A stretch of DNA of 64,000 nucleotides from Chelonoidis abingdonii. Its lineage: Eukaryota; Chordata; Testudines; Testudinidae. The DNA lies in NCBI RefSeq assembly GCF_003597395.2, contig NC_133772.1:144182535-144246534 (forward strand), in the 5' to 3' direction. Positions 10,430 through 19,742 of this stretch are shown here, piece after piece. The notes beneath the pieces were generated by a model. That model did no database searches. It saw only the letters and a program-made list of their open reading frames with translations, and was not told the DNA's origin. Both the position numbers and the translations under genes were made by a program. Every line of letters begins with the position of its first letter. Position 1 is the first letter of the stretch.

Positions 10430-10920
10430 CTGGGCAGCCTGCATGCACCAGTCAGCTGCTAAGTTGCAGTCAGGAAATGAGTTACAGGATCAGGAATGAG
10501 CCAGGTCAGGCACCAAATTGCAGGCCGATAGCAGAGTCGGAGGTCAAGCTAGGTCAGGATATGAGGAAATCAGGATCTTGTACCAGGTTATAGATAGCAA
10601 GGAAACAGCAAAGTCAAGAACAAAACCAGGGTCAGAAGCCAGCATCTGTGGTCTGCAGAAAGCAGAGCATGAGGCAGAAGCAGGTAGATAGCCTGCATTG
10701 CTTAGACAGCTCCCTATGCTGGTTTCCTGGTTTAAATACTAGCATCAGCCAATCAGTGAGCTGTGAGTGGCAGCAACTCAGGCCCTGGTGGGCAGTGCTT
10801 CCTCCAGAGCCTAGCTTCAGAGTGTCCTCCTGGGGGAACCCACCTAAGTTTCCAGCGAGATGTGGCAGCATCAGCAGCCCGCACCTATGCTGTTTTTGTA
10901 CCACACATTCTTAGGGCATC
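10430..10920. repeat. LTR-like repeat with short imperfect tandem motifs
   Basis: 10460-10640 contains many spaced copies of a short GTCAGGA/GTCAAG motif (AGTCAGGAAATGAG, GGATCAGGAATGAGCC, GGTCAGGCACC, GGTCAGGATATGAGG, AAATCAGGATC, AAGTCAAGAAC). It is followed by TTTAAATACTAGCATCAG (about 10730) and CAATCAGTGAGCTG. This order resembles an ERV-type LTR common in turtle DNA. No TG...CA ends or target duplication were found, so the boundaries are approximate. Confidence 0.45.
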
Positions 10921-10979
10921 TAATCAAGGCTTCGTGGCTCATGGGGCTGTTCTTTGTAATTTTCTAGGTAGCTAAACAT

Positions 10980-12525
10980 TTTGTGCTGTAATACTCAGAT
11001 TATCTAGACAAAGGAAATGCAGTAGATCTAATCTACCTCGATTTCAGTAAGGCATTTGACACGGTTCCACATGGGGAATTGTTAGTTAAATTGGAAAAGA
11101 TGAGGATGAATGTGAAAATTGAAAGGTGGATAAGGAACTGGTTAAAAGGGAGAATCCAACGGGTCGTATTGAAGGGTGAACTGTCAGGCTGGAAGGAGGT
11201 TACTAGTGGAGTTCCTCAAGGATCGGTTTTGGGACCAATCTTATTTAACCTTTTGTTACTGACCTTGGGTACAAAGAGCGGGAATGTGCTAATAAAGTTT
11301 GCGATGATTGATCACAAAGCGGGGGTATGCTAAACCAGAGAAGGACCGGGATACAATACAGGAAAGATCTTGGATGACCCTTGGTAAACTGGAGTAATAG
11401 TAATAGGATGAAATTTAATAGTGAAAAGTGCAAGGTCCTGCTTAGGGATTAATAAGAAGAAATGTAGATATACATTGGGACCATCAGTTGGAAACAACAG
11501 AGGAGGAGAGGACCTTGGAGTATTGGTTGATCACAGGATGACTATGAGCCGCCAATGCGAATGGCCGTTAAAAAAGCAAATGCCGGTCTTAGGATGCATC
11601 AGGCAGGTATTCCAGCAAAGATAAGAGAGGCGTTAGTTACCCCTTATATAAGGTACTGGTGAGACCTCACCCACGAATACTCTGTGCAGTGTCTGTCTCC
11701 CCATTTTTAAAGAAGGGATGAATTCCAAACTGGAACAGTTCAGAGACGGGCTACTAGGTGATCCAAGGAATGAAACCGCCTATGAAAGGAGACTCAAGAG
11801 CTTGCTTGTTTAGCCTGGCCAAAGAAGCTGCGAGGGATATGCTTGCTCTATATAAATATCAGGGGATTAACATAGGGAGGGAGAGGAATTATTTAAGCTT
11901 AGTACTAATGTAGAACCAAGGACAATGGGTACAAACTGGGCATTAGGAAGTTTAGACTTGAATTAGACGAAGGTTTCAACCATTAGAAAGCTGAAAAGTT
12001 CTGAACAGCCTTCCGAGGGACTAGTGGGGCAAAAGACATATTTGTCTTTAAGACTAAGCTTGATAAGTTTATGGAAGGGATGGTATGATGGGATAGTTTA
12101 TTTTGGCAATGATCTTGGATTATCAGCAGATAAGTCTGCTCAATGGTCTGTGATGGGAGTGAATGGTGATGGGATCTGAGTACTGCAGGAATTCTTTCCT
12201 GAGTGCTGGCTGTGTAGTCTTGCCCACATGCTCAGGGTTTAGCTGTGCCCATATTTGGGTCGGGAAGGAATTTTCCTCCAGGGCAAATTGGCAGAGGCCC
12301 TAGAGGTTTTTCGCCTTCCTCTGCAGCGTGGGGCATGGGTCACTTGCTGGTGGTCTCTCTGCAGCTTGAGGTCTTTAAACCACAATTTGAAGACTTCAGT
12401 ATCTCAGACATAGGTTAGGGGTTTGTTATAGAAGTAGATGGGTAGGGTTCTGTGGCCTGCTTTGTGCAGGAGATCAGACTAGATGATCATATTGGTCCCT
12501 TCTGACCTATGAGTCTATGAGTATT
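10980..12525 (+). mobile_element. 5'-truncated, decayed CR1 LINE
   Basis: The 3' part of a CR1 element: reverse-transcriptase coding remnant (11007-11650), the C-terminal ORF2 remnant, and a complete-looking 3' UTR (12160-12525) ending in CTGACCTATGAGTCTATGAG. CR1 lacks a poly(A) tail and ends in short repeats. The element is broken by several frameshifts and stops and is certainly inactive. Confidence 0.9.
11007..11333 (+). pseudogene. CR1 reverse transcriptase fragment
   Basis: The frame encodes RT motif A (YLDFSKAFDTVPH, 11033-11071) and motif B (GVPQGSVLGPILFN, about 11208-11249). The catalytic FADD box expected next is disrupted: the DNA at 11300-11310 still spells GATGAT but in a shifted frame, so the protein reads FAMID. 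That suggests a single-base deletion. The frame then ends at 11331. Downstream pieces of the same ORF2 continue in other frames (for example 11421-11624). Confidence 0.88.
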
Positions 12526-12529
12526 GCAA

Positions 12530-12625
12530 CGCTTAAATCCATTCACTTGTGTACTTCAGTTCCCCATCTGTAAAGCGAGGATGCTAGCCCTGTCCCCCCA
12601 GCCAGGGAGGGTGTGAGGATAAAAC
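12530..12625 (+). mobile_element. MIR-like SINE 3' part
   Basis: Contains CAGTTCCCCATCTGTAAAGC and GGGTGTGAGGATAAAACA, the MIR tail order. It directly follows the CR1 end, so the CR1 may have landed in it. Confidence 0.6.
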
Positions 12626-12639
12626 ATTTCTAAGGTGGG

Positions 12640-13050
12640 CTATAACATTTTAATGGGAATTTTTTTCAGTTGAAAAATGAACTTTTATAAAAATGGCAGC
12701 ATTTCGCAGGAAGGCGTTCATTCCAACCCCATTGTCAACACAGCGAAGTCTGCATGAATCATTTTGACTTTCTTACTTGTTTCAATAATGGTCAAATGTT
12801 TCATTTAGACTTCATTGTTTTGATTCATTTTGTTTTTGACTTTTTTATTATATTATATTACATATGTTAATTTTATATATAATATATAATATTTAATGCA
12901 ATATTAAATTGATTAAATCAATCAAAACCAGAACATTTAAACAAAACATTTTGCCTTATTGAAATGCCATGTTTTTACCTTCTTTAAATGAAATGTTTCA
13001 CCACTGTCTAAGTGAAATGATTCAACATAATTGAAGTATGTTGATGGTCC
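12640..13050. other. AT-rich low-complexity stretch
   Basis: 12835-12915 is almost pure A/T with TATATAATATATAATATTTA. The flanks repeat motifs of the type AAATGTTTCATTT. No gene. Confidence 0.7.
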
Positions 13051-13340
13051 TTGTCACAGGGTTACCCTATCTAGGGCCCCTTCCAGTGGCAAGTCCTGGT
13101 GCAACAGGTGCACCCAGCCTCATCTTCCCTTTTTGTCCAAACTATGATCAGAACACAATCTCTCAGTATCCGAAACAAAACGCACCTCTGGGAATAATTT
13201 ATTCATAGACATCAGTGCACTAGTTCCCTCAAAGCCTTGTAGTAAAACATTTATCTGATTTTACAGTAAACGCAAAAAAATCCAACAGGTTTTTCTGTTC
13301 CCAGGACAAGGGTCCTCATCGGAGAGTCAATAGCAACACT

Positions 13341-13543
13341 AACAATGAGAAGTCCTTGTGGCACCTTAGAGACTAACATATTTATTTGGGCATAAACTTT
13401 CATGGCTAAAACCCACTTCATCAGATGCATGTGGGTTCAAGCCCACGAAAGTTTAGGCCCAAATAAATGTGTTAGTGTCTAAGGTGCCACAAGGACTCCT
13501 CATGGTTTCTGCTGATACAGACTAACACGTCTACCCCTCTGAA
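13341..13543 (-). mobile_element. Penelope-like element insertion, inverted-arm form
   Basis: A 203-bp insertion between perfect 12-bp direct repeats AATAGCAACACT (13329-13340 and 13544-13555). Two arms face each other: CTTGTGGCACCTTAGAGAC at 13354 onwards, and its complement GTCTAAGGTGCCACAAG near 13477-13493. The right arm continues into GCTGATACAGACTAACACG and CTACCCCTCTGAAA, which I recognise as the end of a Penelope-like repeat common in turtles. Tail-to-head inverted short copies are typical of Penelope-like insertions. No reverse transcriptase is retained. Strand is given for the ribozyme-bearing left arm. Confidence 0.72.
13390..13428 (-). ncRNA. Hammerhead-ribozyme-like motif in the Penelope-like copy
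   Basis: On the minus strand the order is GCAT, CTGATGA, a stem-II segment with loop, GAAA, GTTT, ATGC. CTGATGA and GAAA are the conserved hammerhead core boxes, and the flanking GCAT/ATGC can pair as stem I. UUU before the second stem-I strand satisfies the NUH cleavage rule. Stem III is minimal, so activity would probably need a dimer, as known for short-stem-III hammerheads in Penelope-like elements. Stem II is weakened: the 3' side reads GCCAT where pairing with GTGGG would need CCCAC, so it pairs only with a bulge. Activity is not shown. Confidence 0.6.
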
Positions 13544-14149
13544 AATAGCAACACTGTGTTCCCAGTTCCTTTTGCCGTGAACCATGGCTCCACTGCACAT
13601 GCCACCCTGTCTTTAAGCCCTGCCCTGCTCAGGGCACATAAAGTCGAGCCATTTGATTATGAACTCAGCTTCCCCCCAAAGCTGGTTCTTTCCCTTTTCC
13701 CCAAACCTTCCACTCCTCAGGGGTCCCCAGCTTTCATCTTTTCTCACCAGCTGTTCTGTTCCAGTTGTTCTCAGAATTCAGCTTCCTCAGTCTCCTGCAG
13801 TTCTCAGCTGAACAGCTCTCACCTGCTGCTTCCTGTTTCTCCAAGTCTTCTCAGGTGCTGACTGTCCAGATCTCTGTTTCTCCAGGCCTCAGGCAGCTCT
13901 CACCAGCCAGTCTCCTCCCTCGAGGACCAGGTGCCATCTTTTAAACCTAATTGGGGATCAGTTGACCAGTCACATGCGCATCGGCCTCTAACCTTTTCAG
14001 GGGTCTTATTCAATTCTGGGAGACAGGTGGGCAGGAGGCCCCTTCCCCAGACTTATGGGAAAAGCTACTGGATCTGGGACCCAAATGAATACAGAGGACA
14101 ACTAAGGAATAACAGGGCCTAGATTGGCAGGGTCATAGGTTCAAAATTC

Positions 14150-15155
14150 AGGATCCAGAGGGGGACACCGAACAGAGAACCCCGGACAGCGCCCACTGCT
14201 CCTCAAAGCTGTATAGGGAGCCAGTGGTCACTGCCCGAAGGAACTCTGCCCAGATATGTGAGACCAAGGAGGAATGGATATAGGCCCAACAGTTGCAGAG
14301 CATCTCCCTGTCCAAGTATTCTCCTCCGAGTGCTGAAGATGGCCACTTTGGCCAGCGCCAGGTGGAGGTTGCTGAGGACCTCTCGCCACTTCATGGGGTT
14401 GTGGACAGAGTGTGCGTATATGAAAAGATGTGGGATAAAGTGCACCCAGAACCTCACCAGGAGGTTCTGGAGGAGCCAGAATAAGGGCTGCAACCTGGCG
14501 CATTTGAGATAAGCGTGCACCTGGGTCTCCTTCATGCCACAAAAGGGACAGGCATTGAGGATGGGGGATGAACAGTGCCAGATACACAGCCTGTTCCCAT
14601 GGCTCCATGAAGGAATCACCAACTGATATCCCCAGCAGGCTGTGGGACCAAGGTGGAGTATGGGCTGGTAAAAGGTATCTGGATGCCAAGTGGTAGGACA
14701 TGAAGGTGAGGACGTGGAATGTGTGAAGCACAAGTGTGTAGAGTTGTTCTCTAGGCACGGTTCAGAAACGAACTCGCTGCAGGGCACTCAGCCAGCTCAG
14801 GTTGTGGAAAGGATGGGGCAGGGGAAGTGGGGTTGGGCTCACAGAGCAGGGGCCCAATGAAAAGGTTCAGAGGGCCAGGATGAGGGGCGGGCAGGGGGCA
14901 TCCTTGCTCAGGAACTGCTCAAGGAAAACCCAAGAGGTGAGCGACAAGGCTTCCCTCACCTCCTCAAGTACATGCAGGGTGGAGAGCCCCATGCATCAAC
15001 CGAGAGCCTGGGGATCTGCCCAGTCCCCTGGGTCGTAGTCCAGGAATTCTCCGACTCTGGTGCTTTCTGCGAGGACCAGCCTCTGGCGCACTGAGAGGGA
15101 CTCCGCCAGATGGGCTTTGTGTAGCAAGGGCTTCATGAGCTCTTCGGGGCCAGTG
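14150..15155 (-). mobile_element. Antisense 5'-truncated Tx1-type LINE copy
   Basis: Read on the minus strand, it begins near 15140 with coding for EELMKPLLHKAHLAESLSVR, continues through a region broken by at least three stops, then reaches the zinc-knuckle region that also occurs in the copy at 1345-2233. The 3' UTR is partly shared with that copy (CGGTGTCCCC near 14160) and then ends. It covers about 300 bp more of the coding region than the first copy. Stops and frameshifts show that it is older. Exact ends are uncertain. Confidence 0.7.
14203..14787 (-). pseudogene. LINE ORF2 C-terminal fragment (second Tx1 copy)
   Basis: A 194-codon frame resembling the fragment at 1345-1929 along most of its length. 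The zinc knuckle is kept as ACPFCGMKETQVHAYLKC (CX2C-X7-H-X4-C). It is followed by the same ARLQPL segment and a similar tail. The start codon is not natural, because upstream coding continues to about 15140 in interrupted frames. The frame is lost at the end relative to the first copy. Confidence 0.7.
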
Positions 15156-15344
15156 ACATTTCAACAGGTAATTTGGGGTCATTTTATTTTGCAGGAAGCT
15201 TTGATATTTTTGGCTTCTCCTTCTGATTGGGAATGATTACCCCCCCACCCCCTCCCACCAAAAAATCCCATGAGAATTGCACCCGGAACGGAAATCCTGG
15301 CTTCCTGCCAGCTCTCTCTAGACAGAGCTCAGATACCTTATTGA

Positions 15345-15930
15345 CACACCTCAACCCTGATATAATGTGGTCCTTGGGAGACAAAAAATCTCACCGCGTT
15401 ATATTGAACTTACTTTGCTCCCCCCTTCCTTGTTCCCTGACCGCCCCCTCCAGACACCCCTGTCCCTAATCACCCCCAGGACCCCACCCCCTACCCAACC
15501 CCCCTGACTGCTCTGACCCTTATCCACCCCCACCCTTGGCCCCTTGACAGACAGTCACCGGCAGTGGCGGAAAGTGGAGCAACATGGCCCCAGCCCGTTC
15601 CACTCCACCACCTCCCAGCCATGGCACTCCGCTTCCTGCCGCCGGTGAGTGCGGGGAGGTTGGGGAAAGGATGCACTACCCTGCACTCCCCTGCACTCAC
15701 TCTGGGACTGTGAGACCCCCAAAATTACCCTCCCATAGCTCCTTCCTCCTAGACCTTGCAGGGGGGAGCCCCTGACTGCCCCCGAGACCCTCTGCCCCTT
15801 ATCCAACCCCTTGGCCCCAGCCCAGCCTGGCCCCCTTAGCACGTTGCTCAGAGCAGCGTGTCAGAGCTTTACTGCCTTGTATGCGAACCTGTGTTATATA
15901 GGGGCACGTTATATCGGGGTAGAGGTGTAT
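15345..15930. mobile_element. Non-autonomous mariner/Tigger-like element with TIRs
   Basis: Termini are inverted: the left end ACACCTCAACCCTGATATAA and the reverse complement of the right end, ACACCTCTACCCCGATATAA, match at nearly every base over about 24 bp. The 590-bp interior is C-rich and non-coding. A TA follows the right end (15929-15930), but the left flank reads GA, so the expected TA target duplication is not intact. Assignment to Tc1/mariner (Tigger-type) is from recall of similar termini in turtle DNA. Confidence 0.65.
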
Positions 15931-16816
15931 TTATCTTCTCCTCCTGGTTGCACATTCTGCAGGATCCATTGGGCTCAGATGGCCTGTGAGTGCATTGGGG
16001 GTATAGAGTACAAGGACCTTCCCTTCCCACTCTGGTACAGGAGCTGGGCACAATGGAAGTGCAAAAACTGAGGGGCAGATTCTGATAGCTTCTTCCCCAC
16101 TTGACTCCTCTAGAAGCCCCATTGTCTTCACTGCTCTTCAGTGCACGTAGGGGGAGTAAGATATTGCCCCATCACTTAGGCACTACCATCAGCACTAGAC
16201 ACCCTGGTAGGGTGTCAGTGGTCCTCTTCCTGTCTCCTCCAAAGGACCTAACATCTACTGGGAGGGAGTACACACACCCACACTCCCGGCTGGTTCCTGA
16301 AGGTATTTTCCTTACCCGAGGCTCTGTGCCTCTAGGAGCTCTCGCTGGGGAGCACATCTGTGCACTGTTCTTTACAGTGCGCTGTGGCCTTAATGACACA
16401 ATTATCCTTTATTGCATAGAAATGTACTTCCCAATAAGTAGGAACTGCATGACTAATGTATGTTTATTTAGCACTTCAGCATCAAAGCTCCTGTCAGAAC
16501 ACCAGGTAACAGTCCGTCTAATCTGGTCTTTGGTCCCCTACAAACTAATGACTCACATTAAGGCATTAAAAACCCCATAATGGAAATAACTGTGCAAACC
16601 ATGCAGGATGCCTTCTGATCCCATCCGGCGATGAGCTTAAGCACAAGGATTTTATCCTAGTGCGTGAAACTGCAGATGTTATTCTTGCCCACATATGTCT
16701 CTTTGTTTCTGCAAACTCCCTAAGCTATTCTGTTCGCTCACCAGTATCTTGCAGCAGTGAATTCCACACATTAAATATTCATTGCATTAAAAAAAAATTC
16801 CTTTGATCCTTTTTTC
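15931..16816. other. No recognisable feature
   Basis: An open frame of 159 codons (16101-16580) has no domain, signal or repeat signature that I recognise. Codon use and composition do not distinguish it from background. I see no gene here. Confidence 0.4.
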
Positions 16817-17560
16817 ATTGATTAATGGGTTCCAAGTCCAGAAGGGACCATTGGGATCATCTAGTCTGACTTCCTGTATAACACAGGACAGAAAACTCCC
16901 CCCACCCCCTTCCCCTAAAAAAATTCACAGTGCATAGCTTTTAGAAAAAACATCCAATCCTTAAAGATTGTCAGTGATAGCGAATCCACTGTGACCCTTG
17001 GTTCATTATGCCATGGTTAATTACTCTCATTGTTAAAAAAAGATGCCTCATTTCCAGTCTTAATTTATCTAGTTTCAACACCCAGCCATTGGCTCATGTT
17101 AGACTTTTCTCTGCTAAACTTACGAGCCCATTATCCAGTGTTTGGTCCCTATGTAGGTACTTACAGACTGTGATCAAGTCATCCCTTAACCTTCTCTTTG
17201 TTAAGCTAAATAGATTGAGCTCCTTGAGTCTATCACTATCAGGCGTGTTTTCTAATCCTTTAGTCATCCTTGTGGCTCTTCTCTGAACCTTCTTCACATC
17301 TTTTTTGATTTGTGAGCACTAGAACTGGACACAGGATTCCAGCAGTAGTCACACCAGGGCCAAATACGGAGGTAAAACCACCTCTCTGCTCCAACTCAAG
17401 AGTCTCCCATTTATGCATCCCAAGATCACGTCTGCTTTTTTTGCCACAGGGCCACAATGGGAGCTCAAGTTCAGCTGATTACCCACCACATCCCCTAGAT
17501 CTGTTTCAAAGTCCCTGCTTCCCAGGGTGGAGTCCCCCTCTTGTAATGATGGCCTGCGTT
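16817..17560 (-). mobile_element. CR1 LINE, 5'-truncated, antisense
   Basis: Starts with the antisense tail (GGGTTCCAAGTCCAGAAGGG, ATCTAGTCTGACTTCCTG, ATAACACAGGACAG), then reads back into the ORF2 C terminus. On the minus strand 17094-17297 encodes a CR1-type segment, [18 protein letters not shown], followed by [20 protein letters not shown]. Further upstream coding is seen at 17349-17582. Inactive. Confidence 0.85.
17094..17297 (-). pseudogene. CR1 ORF2 C-terminal fragment
   Basis: A 67-codon remnant of the region after the reverse transcriptase. The [20 protein letters not shown] segment is diagnostic for CR1 and recurs in the copies at 22653-23072 and 35591-35785 as RLRELG-FSLQKRR. Both sides are frame-broken. 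Confidence 0.8.
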
Positions 17561-18029
17561 CTTTGCTCCTAGATGTATACATTTACGTGTAGCTGTGCTA
17601 AGACATGTATTGTTCACTTGTGCTCAATTGATCACTTTTACCATATGGTCTTTTTAACTTCTCTTCCTGTGATTCTTGCATGCTGAGTATGAACCATACA
17701 GTCTGGCCCGTTACTATAGAAAATGACATCCTTTGGGCTGGAGCCAACTGCAAACAGCCTGTCAAGACTCATTCAGGCTTTCTAAAAAACAGGGTGTATT
17801 AACATATAAAATACACGGCCTGCTGAGACCCCTTTTTCCAGTCCCCCAAGTGCAGCCCTTTCAAGGGGCAGGTCCATGCCTTCACTTCCCCACAATCCAA
17901 CCACTTCCTGACTGGCTCTCCAGGTTACACCCCTTGGTTGCCCGCCATGTTGCTTAGCAGGCTTAATGGAGTTTGCCTCTGGGCACCTGAGCATAGTAGC
18001 CATGCAAGGACACAGAATCAGCTTCTCCA
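17561..18029. other. No recognisable feature
   Basis: I could recognise no gene and no repeat here. Confidence 0.4.
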
Positions 18030-18215
18030 ACACAAAAGAAGGACGTGTCTACACAGTGTGTTGGTCAGCACCAGAGGGAGTAACAACTCTAGTGCGCGCT
18101 TGTGTGTCACACACTAATCGGCTGGTGTGGGCCCAGCTGGTGTACACTGAACGGTTCCTGGTGCTTGTTAACGGGGTCCCCTTTCAAACAGTGTTACTTT
18201 AACACGCACTAATGA
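18030..18215. repeat. DNA-transposon-like fragment
   Basis: Starts AGGACGTGTCTACACAGTG, a terminus style shared with other TIR elements here (GTCTACAC). It contains GGGGTCCCCTTTCA (18174-18187), which recurs in inverse orientation near 19667-19680 (TGAAAGGGGACCCC). The two pieces may be opposite halves of one family. No transposase coding. Confidence 0.4.
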
Positions 18216-19026
18216 ACAGTCAGTGAGTGCCGGCAGGCCCCACGTGGGCCAGTTAGTGTACGAGCATGTAACCCCCACCTTGTAGCAAGGGGATGGCACC
18301 CCAAAAGAAGAGACAGCCCTCTTGGGCCCCTGTTGGTTCCATGGCAGAGCCCCGTGCTGGTGACTTCCCCCGGCAGCAGAAGGGAAGAGGAGAGGGACAT
18401 GACCCCGCTAGTCTCCTGCGGTCACTGGTAGCCAACTAAGGGCAGAGGACAGCCAGGTGGATGACAAGCAGATTCTGACCCTGTGCAGAGCCTTTGGATG
18501 CCCAGGAAAGCAGGAGGGAGGCTGTGGATAGACTGGCTTTCCCTCCACATGGCAGAGACCAGTCAGGGACCAGAGGTCACTCTACAGCCAGCCAGCTCAG
18601 CAAGTCCTGGCCCGGCAACTAGCCTGTTTGTAAACCCAGCCTACAGGAGAGCCTCTGGAGGGGACAACTGGTCCTCTTGCCACCAGCCTGCCAGCAACAG
18701 GAGGAGACAACCCAGATCTCCTGCCCCTGCCTGCAGCCTGCCTGCCCTGGAGCCAGCTCACACCATATCTTGGAATTTGGATCCAGAGACCAGACTTGCT
18801 TCCAGGTGAACCTGCAGGTTCCAAGCTTTAAAGGCTGGATGGTTAGTCCCTCTCCAGCGATCCCCTGGGGGACCAGCTTGCCCACACCAATCTCCTGTCC
18901 ACTCAGCCAGAAAAGGACCCTGAGTGAGTGCCCTCTGTTGCAGTAAGATAGGTGGTTAGAGTTTAATTTTGCACCATTAAGGGCTTTCATCTACCTGGAT
19001 CAGCAAGCCCTGCACTGCTCTGTTGA

Positions 19027-19181
19027 GGGGGGAGGGATAGCTCAGTGGTTTGTGTATTGGCCTGCTAAACCCAGGCTTGTGAGTTCAGCCCTTGAGGGGG
19101 CTGTTTGGGGGTTGGTTTTACTTTGAGCAGGAGGTTGAACTAGATGATCTCCTGAAGTCCCTTCCAACCCTAATGATCTCA
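19027..19181 (+). mobile_element. Cry-type tRNA-derived SINE (turtle)
   Basis: The head is tRNA-like: A-box region GGATAGCTCAGTGGTTTG and B-box region TGTGAGTTCAGCCC at tRNA spacing. The tail (TTTGAGCAGGAGGTTGAACT, GATGATCTCCTGAAGTCCC, CCTTCCAACCCTAATGATC) matches the 3' end of the CR1 at 22300-23170. Sharing a LINE tail lets the CR1 machinery copy the SINE. This architecture matches the Cry SINE family of cryptodiran turtles, transcribed by RNA polymerase III. It is 155 bp long with no clear target duplication. It is not a functional tRNA gene. Confidence 0.85.
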
Positions 19182-19609
19182 GTAAAATGAGTGTTTCCAA
19201 CAGCATCTCCTGCAATGTAAGCACCTGCAGGGGTGGAGAGAGCCAAGGGGGAAACACACCTGGTTAGGAACCTTAGGGGATTTGTGGTCATGTGACCTAG
19301 TGTGCTTGCCAGCATAGCCTTGGTGATTTAAAAGCATTGCTGATATCTCCAGTCATATGAATCACTGAACGTTCATCTTTATCATCTATTTCTCCTTAAT
19401 CAAACCCTTACATACAGTTTATAGTTATTGGTTTGCTTGTGAGTCTGAATTATTTGTGAGTTCATGGGTAGTAGCCACAACCTCAGTGTGGTTAGCCCCT
19501 TGTCTCACTGTGGGCACTGCCATGTAGTTTATTCTTTAGCACACTAGACGAAGTCAACCAGCTACCAGCTGCATCATGGAATGACCCAGGGACCAGAAAG
19601 TCTGGAACT

Positions 19610-19742
19610 GTCCAAAGATTGTGGTGCCCTTTCCTATTCAAACATCATACAAATGCTAAGCCAGTGCTGAAAGGGGACCCCACGCATTAGAATGGATGCT
19701 TTTCTGGTGTGGACGAATGCACCGTGTAGAGAAGCCCTGTGG
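19610..19742 (-). repeat. DNA-transposon-like fragment, inverse partner of 18030-18215
   Basis: Read on the minus strand, it starts AGGGCTTCTCTACACGG and contains GGGGTCCCCTTTCAGC, like the piece at 18174. Termini of this style are shared by several TIR elements in this DNA. The Cry SINE and about 1.3 kb lie between the two pieces. Confidence 0.4.

Larger units (their letters stand above)
13056..14130. repeat. LTR-like repeat split by a Penelope-like insertion
   Basis: Begins TGTCACAGGGTTACCC, an LTR-like start, and runs through C-rich sequence to about 14130. A 203-bp Penelope-like insertion with duplicated target splits it at 13340/13544. The right boundary is not defined. The frame at 13556-13861 is serine/proline rich and low complexity, and I do not consider it a gene. 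Confidence 0.4.

Noticed and set aside
19027..19100. Possible tRNA gene
   Set aside because: A- and B-box blocks are present but no acceptor stem closes, and the CR1-like tail marks it as a SINE.
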